The position numbers and the translations under genes are program-made. Shown here one piece after another: positions 11,860 through 23,067 of a DNA stretch of 64,000 bases. The stretch's first letter is position 1, and each line of letters starts with the position of its first letter. Source of the DNA: Hevea brasiliensis (lineage: Eukaryota > Streptophyta > Magnoliopsida > Malpighiales > Euphorbiaceae); assembly GCF_030052815.1 (NCBI RefSeq), contig NC_079503.1, positions 53,114,735 through 53,178,734 of the forward strand, written 5' to 3'. The notes beneath the pieces are model-generated. The model did no database searches and was not told where the DNA came from. It saw only the letters and a program-made list of their open reading frames with translations.

Positions 11860-14284
11860 CTATGGAAAAAGGGTTGTGAAGCTTATCTAGCTCATGTGAT
11901 AGACACCAAAGTAGGGAGTGAGGCATTGAAAGACATCCCTACAGTATGTGACTTTTTGAATGTGTTTCTTGATGAGTTGCCAAGATTACCTCTGAAAAGG
12001 GAGGTGCAGTTTGAAATAGATGTTATACTTGGTATGGATCCAATTTCCATTACTCCATATAGAATGGCTCCTACTGAATTAAAGGAGTTGAAGGTGTAGT
12101 TGCAAGAGTTGCTAGAAAAGGGCTTCATCCACTTTAGTGTAAAACCTTGGGGAGCACTAGTATTGTTTGTTAAGAAGAAAGATTACACTCTCCATTTGTG
12201 TATTAACTACTGACAGTTGAATAAGGTGACAATAAAGAGTAGATACCCACTACCCAGTATAGAAGACTTGTTTGACCAATTGAAGGGTGCAGCTATGTTC
12301 TCTAAAATTGACTTGCGATTGGGGTATTATCAGCTGAAGGTGCAACATCATAGTATCCCTAAAACTGCTTTTAGAACCCGATATGGCCATTATGAGTTCC
12401 TAGTCATGCCATTCGAGTTAACCAATGCTCCAGCTGCATTTATGGATCTGATGAATACTATATTCAGACCATACTTAGATCAGTTTTGTGGTGGTGTTTA
12501 TTGATGACATCTTGGTGTATTCGAGGAGTGCAAAGGAGCATGATAGACATTTGCGGATTGTACTACGGACCTTAAAGGAGAAACAGCTATAAGCCAAATT
12601 TTCGAAGCGTGAATTTTGGCTGAAGGAAATATCCTTCTTGGGGCACAAAGTATCGGCAGAAGGGGTCAAGGTAGATTCCAGTAAAATAGAAGCTATCCTT
12701 AATTGGAAACCACCCAGAAATGTCACAAAAATTCACAGTTTTCTGAGTTTAGTTGGATACTACCATCGATTTGTGAAAGGGTTCTCTATGTTAGCTTCTC
12801 CACTGACTAAGCTGCTTCAAAAAGATGTGAAATTTCAGTGGACAGATAAATGCCAGCAGAGTTTCGATGGGTTGAAGAGATGTTTGACTGAGGCTTGAGT
12901 CCTTACTTTACCTACACCGGGTAATGAATACACAGTTTATAGTGATGCTTCTCACAATGGGTTAGGCTGTGTACTAATGCAAGATCGAAATGTTATTGCA
13001 TATACATCACGCCAGATTATATTGAAGGAAGCACATGAGTCTCCTTTTGCTATGCACCCTGATGGCACTAAGATGTACAGAGGATTAAAAGAGGGTTACT
13101 GGTGGATGGGTATGAAAAGGGATGTAGCTGATTTCATCTCCAAATGCCTAACTTGTTAGCAAGTGAAGGCAGAACATCAAGTCCTAGCTGGTTTACTACA
13201 TCTATTGCCAGTGCCTGAGTGGAAATGGGAAAGGATAACTATGGATTTTGTAATGGGACTTCTGAAAACACAAAAGAATTATGATGCAGTATGGGTCATA
13301 GTAGATAGATTGACCAAGTCTACTCATTTTCTATCGGTCCAGATGGGCTATAGCTTAGAGGGATTGGCCAAATTGTACATAAATGAGATTGTGAGATTAC
13401 ATGGAGTGCCAGTATCGATTGTATCTGATAGAGATCCTAAGTTCACTTTTAGATTTTGGGGTAGTCTTCAGAGAGCCCTAGGAACTAGATTGAACTTCAG
13501 CATGGCATTCCATCCATAGACAGATGGCCAGTCTGATAGGGAAATTCAGATATTGGAGGATATGCTACGGGCTTGTGTAATTGAGTTTGAGGGTAGTTGG
13601 GACACACACTTGCCTCTGATTGAGTTTGCTTACAACAACAGCTACCAATCAAGCATTGGGATGCCTCCATATGAAGCTTTGTATGGCAGAAAGTGTAGAA
13701 CTCCCTTGTGTTGGGATGAAGTGGGTGAAAGAAAAATGATTGGCCTAGAGATTGTTCAGTAAATAGAGGAAAAGATTAGACTTATCAGAGATCGACTGAA
13801 GGCTGCATTAGACTATCAAAAGTCCTATATCGATCTGAAGAGGCGAGATATTGAGTACACAGTGGGTGATAAGGTATTCCTCAAGTTTTCCCCTTGGAAC
13901 AAAATTATGAGATTTAGAAAAAAAGGGAAACTGAGTCCTCGTTTCATTGGACCATATGAGGTTCTGGAAAGAGTGGGTCCTCTGGCATATCGGTTGGCAT
14001 TACTTCCAGAGCTAGAAATAATACATACTGTCTTCCATGTGTCCATGATGAGGAAGTATAGATCTGACCCATCTCATGTTCTATCTGTTTAAGAGATTGA
14101 GGTAAATCTAGACCTCTCATATGAAGAAGAACCCGTAGAGATTCTGGCATATGAGGTAAAGCAGCTAAGAAACAAGCAGATACCCCTGGTTAAAGTGTTG
14201 TGGAACCATCATTCAGTCCAGGAAGCTACTTGGTAACGAAAAGAGGATATGAGGAGGTAGCACCCATAGTTGTTTAGAGACTAA
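11860..14284 (+). pseudogene. Gypsy A1 pol: RT, truncated RNase H, integrase, chromodomain
   Basis: Decayed Ty3/gypsy pol without gag or protease. RT begins with [10 protein letters not shown] and keeps [36 protein letters not shown] and FIDD (12497-12508). An extra T before FIDD shifts the frame. RNase H is cut after NVIAYTSRQ (about 13016): some 540 bp present in A3 are deleted and the text jumps to the integrase zinc region (EAHESPFAMHP, CLTC). The integrase core keeps MDFVMG (Asp), VSDRDPKF (Asp) and SDREIQ (Glu). The GDKVFLK and KLSPRFIGPYEVLERVG region follows, then the VKQLRNKQIPLVKVLW chromodomain typical of Tekay/Del chromoviruses. Stops include TAG at 12097, TGA near 12211, TGA near 12896, TAG 13157, TAG 13517-13519, TAA 13760-13762 and TAA near 14091. 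Confidence 0.93.
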
Positions 14285-14317
14285 AAGTAGATAAAATTTC
14301 GAGACGAAATTTATTTT

Positions 14318-14331
14318 AAGGAGGGGAGAAT
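14318..14331 (+). other. Polypurine tract of internal A1
   Basis: AAGGAGGGGAGAAT directly before TGTAATACCCC. It follows the conserved non-coding TTTCGAGACGAAATTTATTT. Confidence 0.85.
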
Positions 14332-17238
14332 TGTAATACCCCTATAATAAGTAGCCTATGCATTCTACTGTTCTGGTGACCGGTGTTCGTCCGGATAGTT
14401 AGGATGTTTGGAACTACACTTAAATAATAGTGAAGAGACATAAAATGATGAAATACATGATAAGAAAATACAAGAAAAATAAAAAGAGATGAAATGTAAT
14501 TAGGTTACACGAGCCAAAAACCGTAACGATGGGGGACCGCATCGGGAAGTTACGGCGGATACAATTACTGACTCCTAGACTGCGGGGAACCCTAGGAAAT
14601 ATTTTCGAGACATGAATAAATGTCTACTGAGGTATAATTGACATTGAAAATGTCAAAGAAAAATTAGTAAGTCAGTATAAATGAAAAAAAAAAAAATCAA
14701 GAAACTGATAAAAATCGGTGTTATCGAAAAATCGGGAATACAAATCGAATAGGGCCATTTTAGTCATTTGACACTTATAGTTGACTTTTGAACTAAATTT
14801 CCATTAAAAATAAGTGATATTAAACATTGAAAATGTCATGAAAATAAAAAATGTGGTACATAATATAAATAGTGAAAGTTTGGTGGCATAATTGCAAAAT
14901 TAAGGAATTTGGATTATTTAAATCATTAACTAAACCTTAGTGCTCCACTAACTATACATTAAGGGACATATATAAGCCTTAGTGGACATAAATTATCATC
15001 ATCTTCAACCTCTCCAAAAACTAGCCTAATTGAGCCTCCATTGAAACACCATTGCCGAAGCTTGAACACCCTCCATGCACCCATGTTCTAGCCATCTTTC
15101 ACCATAATTTCTTCATTAAAGCTTGCATACACAACTTGGCAAAGAGATTGGCAGCAAGAAGGAAGGGATTTGATGAGTTTCTAACAAGCTTCAAAATAGG
15201 TAAGTGCTCATTTCCTCTCCCTTTCTTCATTAATGTTAGTCATAGTGTTGAGATGAGTTGATTTGTTGAAGAAATTAAAGGATTTGATGAGTTATGGAGA
15301 TGTTCCATTTTCGGCAGCCATGGAAATTCAAAGTATTTAGTTTATTTTTTTCATGTAATTGATGGGAAATAATATTGATTAAGGTTATAAGAGGTTTTGG
15401 CAAATGAATTTCATGTGTATGCTTAAATTGAGTAAGTTGGACTAAGGTTGTGAATTGTATATGGAAGATTGAAGCAAATGTATAAGTGGGCAGCTTTGAT
15501 GTACTTAGGAGAGTATAAATTTCATGTACATTGATATTGATTAATGAGTTAATGTAATGTACATTATGGGTTTTGAGCAATTAAATTAGGGTTGAAGACA
15601 TGTATAATTTGTTGGACATTTGATTAAATTGAATTGAATAGCTACTAGATGTTTAAGTGAATTGAGTATTGTTGGACATTTGATTTCATTAAACTGAGTT
15701 GTTGCTGGACAATTTACTAAATTGAGTTGTTGTTGATCATTTGACCAAATTGAATTGTGAATGGTAAACATTAGAAGTGCAAATTCTAAAATGCAGATTT
15801 AGGTTGTTTAAGGTAGTATACATTTTAAGCCATAATTGAATTTGTGTGATCCCAATTGATATGAGCCCAATTGGAGGTAAAACTATACATAAAATAGGCC
15901 AACTTTCATGCAGAAAACTTGCCAAAATTCTGTCCAGAGACTAACCTTAAAATTTACCTAATCTAGAATGGCAACTTGCAAACTCAGAATTTGACCATAT
16001 GAACAGTAATCAGTCTTTTGGCCATAACTCATTCAAAATAGGTCCAAATGACCAGAAATTTATACCATTGGAAAGCTTAGACATAGGGCTATAACTCTTA
16101 TGAAGATACCAAGGCCTAGAAATGACATTAACCAATTCGAAATGCTTGCCCAAGTTGGTTTACAAAATCTGCTCGAAGGAAAATTGACCTAATTTGTTAA
16201 CTTAAAAGCAATCTGTCCAACATTAGTAAAATAACCATAACTTGGTCCAGAAAACCCCAAATGACATGAAATCAGTGCCAAAATTTCTATAAGACATAAT
16301 CCTACAATATTTCTCTTTTGACCAGGACCCAAAAATAAAGGGAAATAGGTCAATTAGCTAAATCAAAGTAGTATACCAAATCTAAAAAAATTGCAATAAA
16401 ATGCAATACGCTTTGAAATGAAATTGGCAATATACATACCAACATTTGAGGAAAGTAAAATGTGACATATTGGTGACATTAAAACCAAGTCACCTAGTGT
16501 GTATGAAAAGTCAACATTGTAGGTTGACTAGTGAAATAAATATTAACCAATAAAAATTAAATTGTTAGAATTTCTTATTTGAAATCATTTAACCGAGTAC
16601 TGAAACACTTTGAATTGTGTGTTTCAGTAAAAAAAGACACTAGAAAGAACAAAGGGAAAGTGAGTCAAGGCCAAGAGGTGACTCATAAGAGGTTTGTGCA
16701 CAACATATAAACTTTCTTTGAATTTTCTTTTGCAATTTTGTATTGAATGAATTGTGAAAATTTAATTGTGACTTTATTTGTATTGAAAATTTTGATTGAA
16801 AAGAAAAATGTGCTATTGACCCAAACTGTTGAGAAAGTAAAATTGTATGTGTATGGTTGGCATTTTAATGTTTAGAAAATTATTAAAATAGTTTAAAACA
16901 CAGTATCATGACCAAATGTTTGAATTCCTCACTAGCTCGACTAGTGGGACGAAATAGTTTTGTATTCCCTCTCTGGCTGAAGTGTTGAGGCGTGTGCCAG
17001 TAGAGAAAGAAATTTAGATGGTACCCATAGATTTGAGCTAGCTAGCCTTGGTATTCCTCATAAGCCTTTGGCTGTTGAGATGAAAAAAAAAATATTAATG
17101 GCATGATATGAATGTGTGATTTATAAAAATTATTTTGTGACTTCTGAAGTAAAAATTTCTATGACTAAAATGTTAAATTATGTTTTGTATCTATTTAACA
17201 ATTTCAGTATTGTATTTGGAATAATTGTGATTTAATAC
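14332..17238 (+). mobile_element. LTR-A2: family A LTR, 3'-truncated
   Basis: Starts TGTAATACCCC after the A1 PPT and matches LTR-A3 to about 45456, where the match stops. Some 700 bp of the 3' end are missing. It contains the CTGTTCTGGTGACCGG box (about 14364-14390), a TATATAA box (14969-14975) and the CCAATTGA / CCAATTGG pair (15852-15874). Three diverged ~190-bp units with CCATAACT follow at about 15830, 16021 and 16237. At the end it is joined by a short filler to the RT of internal A2 rather than to a PBS. Confidence 0.92.
14969..14975 (+). promoter_or_regulatory. TATA box of family A LTR (A2)
   Basis: TATATAAGCC after AAGGGACA. The same string is at 43191-43197 (A3) and 49885-49891 (A4), followed in each by conserved leader sequence. 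This is the likely core promoter. Confidence 0.6.
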
Positions 17239-17270
17239 ATCAGTATTATATTTAATACATGATTTATTTG
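17239..17270. other. Deletion junction with filler between LTR-A2 and internal A2
   Basis: About 32 bp (CAGTATTATATTTAATACAT and neighbours) lie between the last LTR-like base and GAAGGTGCAGTTGCAAG of RT. The filler resembles nearby LTR text (CAGTATTGTATTT, TTTAATACAT), as if copied during end joining. Compared with A3, about 1.1 kb is lost: the LTR end, PBS, leader and start of RT. Confidence 0.7.
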
Positions 17271-18567
17271 GAAGGTGCAGTTGCAAGAGTTACTGAAAAA
17301 GGGCTTCATCCGCCTTAGTGTATCACCTTGGGGAGCACCAGTATTGTTTGTTAAGAAGAAAGATGACACTCTTCGTTTGTGGATTGACTACCGGTAGTTG
17401 AATAAGGTGACAATAAAGAGCAGATACCCACTACCCCGTATAGATGACTTGTTTGACCAATTGAAGGGTGCAGCTGTGTTCTCTAAAATTGACTTGTGAT
17501 CGGGGTATTATCAGCTGAAGGTGCAAGAGCATAGTATCCCTAAAACTGCTTTTAGAACCTAATATGGCCTTTATGAGTTCCTGATCGGGTTAACCAATGC
17601 TTCAGCTGCATTTATGGATCTGATGAACACTATCTACAGACCATACTTAGATCAGTTTGTGGTGGTGCTTATTGATGACATCTTGGTGTATTCGAGGAGT
17701 GCAGAGGAGCATGATAGACATTTGTGGATTGTACTAAAGACCTTAAGGGAGAAACAGCTATACGCCAAATTGTCGAAGTGTGAATTTTGGCTGAAGGAAA
17801 TATCCTTCTTGGGGCACATAGTATCGGCAGAAGGCATTAAGGTAGATTCGAGTAAAATAGAAGCTATCCTTAATTGGAAACCACACAGAAATTCACAGTT
17901 TTCTGGGTTTAGTTGGATACTATTGCCGATTTGTAAAACGGTTCTCTATGTTGGCTTTTCCACTGACCAAGCTGCTTCGAAAAGATGTGAAATTTTAGTG
18001 GATGGACAAATGCCAGCAGAGTTTTGATGGGTTGAAGAGATGTTTGACTGAGGCTCCAGTCCTTACTTTACCCACACCAGGTAAAGAATACACAGTTTAT
18101 AGTGATGTTTTTCACAATGTGTTAGGCTATGTACTAATGCAAGATCGAAATGTTATTGCATATGCATCATGCCAGCTAAAATCGCATGAGAGGAATTATC
18201 TGACACATGATTTGGAGCTTACAACTATTGTATTTGCTCTTAAGATCTGGAGACACTACTTGTATGGGAAGAAATGATCCATTTACACAGATCATAAGAG
18301 TTTGAAGTATCTGGGTACCTAGAAAGAATTGAAAATGAGACAGAGGAGATGGTTAGAACTGATTAAAGACTATGATTATCTGATTGACTATCAGTTAGGG
18401 AAAGCTAATGTGGTGGCTGATGCCTTAAGTCAGAAGACTATGGTAAGTCTAAGAGTTTCTCCTTTGTCCATGGTACATGAGTTGAAAGCATTGCATGCCA
18501 ATTTGGAGGTTAATGATGAGGGACAGACAGTAGTTGCATGGTATATACAGCCAGTGTTGATTGATCA
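17271..18567 (+). pseudogene. Gypsy A2 pol, part 1: RT (5'-truncated) and RNase H
   Basis: Starts inside RT ([11 protein letters not shown]) and runs through SKIDL, TGA at 17496-17498, a short in-frame-disturbing deletion near 17586, LIDD (17668-17679) and the [18 protein letters not shown] segment. A small deletion near 17890 shifts the frame. RNase H follows with YTVYSDV (Asp), [16 protein letters not shown] (Glu), [22 protein letters not shown] (Asp) and [11 protein letters not shown]. Its right end is interrupted by the reversed solo LTR-B2 with TSD GATCA (18563-18567). Pol continues at 22721. Confidence 0.92.
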
Positions 18568-21500
18568 TGTCACACCCTACCCCTCTGTAAGGCATAACAT
18601 GATCCCGTAGTATACTTAATGAATTACCAACTCCGTCTACTGATAACCCATTAAATACACTACAAGGGATTTTAAAAATTTCTCTTACTTCTTTTACAGT
18701 GGTGAGCACTATTTACAGGTGTTAAAAACCTTTTTGAACTGAAATGATAGAACTAACACATTTGAATTATTTGGAATTTCTGTAAAAATTTTGGAAGCGT
18801 GCCATCTGTATTTTGGATAAAACAGTTCTTCCGAAAAACCTGTAAAAAGCACTTCAATATATATTTTCAAATCTCAACTCCAACATTTTTTTCAACACAA
18901 CATATTTCTCAACTCAAATCCATAGTAATTTTTCAAAGACTGAGATACAAGAAATATAATACAATTTTTACAAGTCAAAATAACTCATAATTTATTTTAC
19001 AACTTTAATGTACAATTTTATTTTACAACTGCTCAAAACCAAGAACACTATATACATACAGTGAACATGCATAACAATATAAAATGCAGAATATGGTATA
19101 CTCAATATACCCGATGATCTCTCAATGTAGTACTAGCAGCCTAATCTGCTGCCCTGTCAGTCTGTCTACCTGCGACAGCAATGAAAAGCTATCGCTGAGT
19201 AAAATTTACTCAGTGGTGCACAATAACAATTTGAAATGTGATATGTAAATCTTTTATTGACAGTTCACAAATTAAATGATTCACAATTCCATTTCACAAT
19301 TTACAAAATTCACCTAACACAAATTTGATCAAGTAATTGAATAATACCATTTTGCAAATCAATAACACAATTCGATCAAATAGCTGAATAATACCGTTTT
19401 GCAAATTAATAACACAATTCGATCAAATAACTGAATAATACCGTTTTGCAAATCAATAACACAGTTCGATCAAATAACTGAATAATACCGTTTTGCAAAT
19501 CAATAACACAAATCGATCAAATAACTGAATAATACAATGTTGCCAATCGATAACATAATTTAGGCCATGACAATTTTTCCACACATGCCGTGTTGTACAC
19601 CACGACAAGACACACTCACCCCAATAATTGAAATCAATGAGGGAGGAAGCTAGCTGAATAATGAGTACTCATCCACACTCACCTCAGACTGGCAAGTCAA
19701 AGAGGGAAGAACATAATCACACTCACCCCAGACTGATAAGTCAAAGAGGGAGGAATATCACACTCACCCCATAAATGGAGGAGGAACATAATGTGATGTC
19801 ATGCCAAGTGTGAATCAAAACAATTTCAAATCACAATATTTCATACAAACCATAAATCACATTTTATCTCAAAATCTCCATTTGCAAAGTTGGCAACACA
19901 ATAAGTTCCAAATAATATTCCCAAAAACAAAGCAATCAAAAATTATTCATAACTCATTTCTCCAAATAAATTTGCTAGTAAAAGCAGTGAATATAAAAGT
20001 ATTGTGCACGGACACAATTTAAAACAATAACATACAAATAATTATAATTTACTTCAATTGAAAATTTCAAAAGAAATACTTATTGTGCACAAACATAATT
20101 TAAAACAATAATGTACAATAGTCATAATTCATTTCAATTGAAAAATTCAAAAGAAATAGCCGTTGTGCACAAACACAATTTAAAATAATAACATAGAAAT
20201 AATCATAATTTATTTCAATTGAAAAATTCAAAAGAAATACTTATTATGCACAAATACAATTTAAAATAATAACATACAATTAATCATAATTTATTTCAAT
20301 TGAAAAATTCAAAAGAAATAATTATTGTGCACAAACCTCTAATAACTGTCTCTTGGCTCTGACTCAGTGTTTCCTTCCCCTCCCTGAGTCTTTGCTAACT
20401 GAGAAACACAATTTGAAGTATTTCAGTACTCATTTAAACTGTCTCTAACGATAATGCTTGATAATTAATTCACTGAATTCATTTATTCGCTTAGTCAACC
20501 TACTATGTCGACCCTTGGTACATTCTAGGTAATATAGGTTTTAATGTCATTAATATGTCACATTCAATAGTCTTTTAGGGTTGGTATATGTTACCAAATT
20601 CATTTCCGTGTATACTGCATTTTCTTGCGATTTGTTGGATTCAGAGATACTAGCTTGACCTAGCCGGACGACCTAGTTCCCTCGGTTTTCGGATTTCGGT
20701 CAAAACTACAAACTTGTAGATCTATGTTTTATGGAACGCGGGGCAAAATTTCAGGTCATTCTGAGTTATGTAGGCCAAGTTATGGTCATTTTACTATTGC
20801 TGGTCAAATTGCACCAAAATTGGTCATTTTAGGTCACTTTAGGTCAATTTAGGTTCGGCCAGTTTTTGGACCCGAAGTTTTGCAAGCTGTTTGACTTACT
20901 TATGGTTATTTCTGGGCTTTGGTGTCTTCATAAGACTTGTAGATATGGGTATTAACTATTCATGGTTAAAATTTCAGGTCAATTGGACCTGTTTTGAGTG
21001 AGTTATGGCCTAAACACTAACTGCTGCCCAAATGGTCAATTTTCAGGCCTCATTTGCACTTAATCCGGATTTGGTCATTTTTCAAGCTACCTTGCAAGCA
21101 AAATTTTGGTATGCTTCCTTCATGAAAATTGGCACATTTTGTGCCTAGTTTCACCTCCAATTGGTCTCATACCAATTGGAGCCACACACTTAAAGTTATA
21201 GGCCTAAAATGCATACTGCCCTATTGCACTTTCTTTATTACTCATCGAAGCTCACTTTTAGCATTTACCAATTCACACATTCTTACCCAATCTGGTTTGT
21301 ACCATAACCTAAACATATTTTACCACATATTGTTGATCATTTTGGCAGTTTACAATCACATTCAACATACACCATAAAGTACAGAATTTACCAAGTCTAA
21401 GTTACACACAATTTAACTACATAACAAGCTCATTTACATGCCTAAACTCAAACCCTTGTACACATATACAATCTTCCATAGCAAGTACCATAATTCAACC

Positions 21501-22715
21501 ATGTAATTTCATAACCCAACCCATGAAATAACATTTTTTTTGGTTCACAATGCAAGCTGCTAATTCATACATCACACTCCATTAATTTCCAAGCTTCAAA
21601 TTTCAAATACACATCCACATATACTAAGTATACATCACCCAAATAATTTCCTACACGCCTATACATTTAATCAATCTTTTAATCTACCATTTAGAAGCAA
21701 GAAAGCTGTTCTCAAAGTGTTTCCATGGCTGCCAAAAATACAGCTCTCCCTTTAAACATCAAACCTCAAAATTCTTTCCACAATTCAAGTACCCATAACA
21801 TCCACACAAACTTTAATGAAGCAAGCATAAAAAATACATACTTACCACTTTTGAAATTCTTCAAAACCTCACCAAAACTTAAATTTCCTGCTGCCTATCT
21901 ACTGCCCAAGTTGTATAGAACAACTTTAGTGAAGGACTCTTGAAGAAACTAGGGCTTGATCATGGAGGATTGGAGCTTCATGCATGAATGGCCATGGAGT
22001 TTTCTTTGGGATGCATTCGGCTGGTTCATTTGCTGGAGGTTGAAGATGATGTTCAGCTGTCCAAAGCGTCTTTTATAGGTGGTCCAAGCTGCCTTAGTGG
22101 AGCACTTAATTTATTTTAATGTTTAATTATTCAAACTTTCTCAATTTTCATTTTTATGCCCCAAACTTCCATCATTTATACTATGTACCACAATTTTAAT
22201 TTTCATGACATTTTACAAATATAATATCATGTATTTTTAATGGACATTTAGGTCAAAAGACAACTCGGGGTGTCAAATGACCACAATGCCCCTGTTCGGA
22301 TTGCATTCCCGATTTTTCGGTAACACCGGGTTTTGTCCGTTTTTCGATTTCTCACTTTTCTTTGTACTAATTAATTAATTTTTCTTTGATATTTCTAATG
22401 GTATTTGTACTTCAATAGGTGTCTATTTAAGTCCTAAAAATATTTTCTAGGGTTTCCCGCGGTCTAGGGCTAGTCAACGGTCCACGCCGTGACTTCCCGG
22501 TGCGGTCACCCATCGCTAGGGTTCTCGGCTCGCTTAACTTAGTTGCATTTCTTTAATATTATTTTTCCTTTATTTTTCTTGTATTTTCTTTTCTTGTATT
22601 TCATTATTTAATGTCTCCTCACTCATATCGAAGTGTAGCTCTAGGCATTTTAGCTGTCTGGACAACACTGGTCACCGGAACAGTAGAACGCACTACCGAA
22701 CTTAGGGGTGTTACA
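18568..22715 (-). mobile_element. Solo LTR of gypsy family B, reversed (LTR-B2)
   Basis: 4148 bp, read on the + strand from TGTCACACCCTACCCC to GGGGTGTTACA. It is flanked by GATCA on both sides (18563-18567, 22716-22720). The uninterrupted site is seen in A3 at about 47895 (TTGATTGATCATATTAAAAT). It contains the reversed 81-bp array (about 20009-20335, four units), five 47-bp units (about 19326-19560) and the CCAATTGG pair (21157-21179). The box AACACTGGTCACCGGAACAG lies near its 5' end (about 22665-22684). It has no internal region, PBS or PPT. Open frames inside it, for example at 21129 or 21725, are chance. Confidence 0.95.
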
Positions 22716-23067
22716 GATCAAATTAAAATGACTACTCATAATGATGAGAAATATAAAAAACTATAGGAAGAAGTCCAGTAGGGCAAGAAACCTGAATTCT
22801 TAGTGAGAGATGATGGTCTACTGCTACACCAGGGTAGAATGTGCATTCCTAATGATGTTGACTTGAGATAGATCATATTGAAGGAAGCACACGAGTCTCC
22901 TTTTGCTATGCACCCTCGTGGCACTAAGATGTATAGAGGATTAAAAGAGCATTACTGGTGGATGGGTATGAAAAGGGATGCAGCTGATTTTATCTCCAAA
23001 TGCCTAACTTGTCAGCAAGTGAAGGCAGAACATCAAGTCTCAGCTAGTTTACTACATCCATTGCCAG
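22716..23067 (+). pseudogene. Gypsy A2 pol, part 2: RNase H-integrase linker and integrase zinc domain
   Basis: Matches 47895-48243 of A3. It holds the linker (EKYKKL, DDGLLLHQGRMCIP) and the HHCC zinc-binding part of integrase ([34 protein letters not shown]). Stops are present in the linker (TAG near 22764 and 22870). It ends at TSD GCCAG (23063-23067), where element C is inserted. Confidence 0.9.

Noticed and set aside
18449..18709. 86-codon minus-strand frame spanning 18567
   Set aside because: It crosses the border between pol A2 and solo LTR-B2 and has no meaning as one gene.
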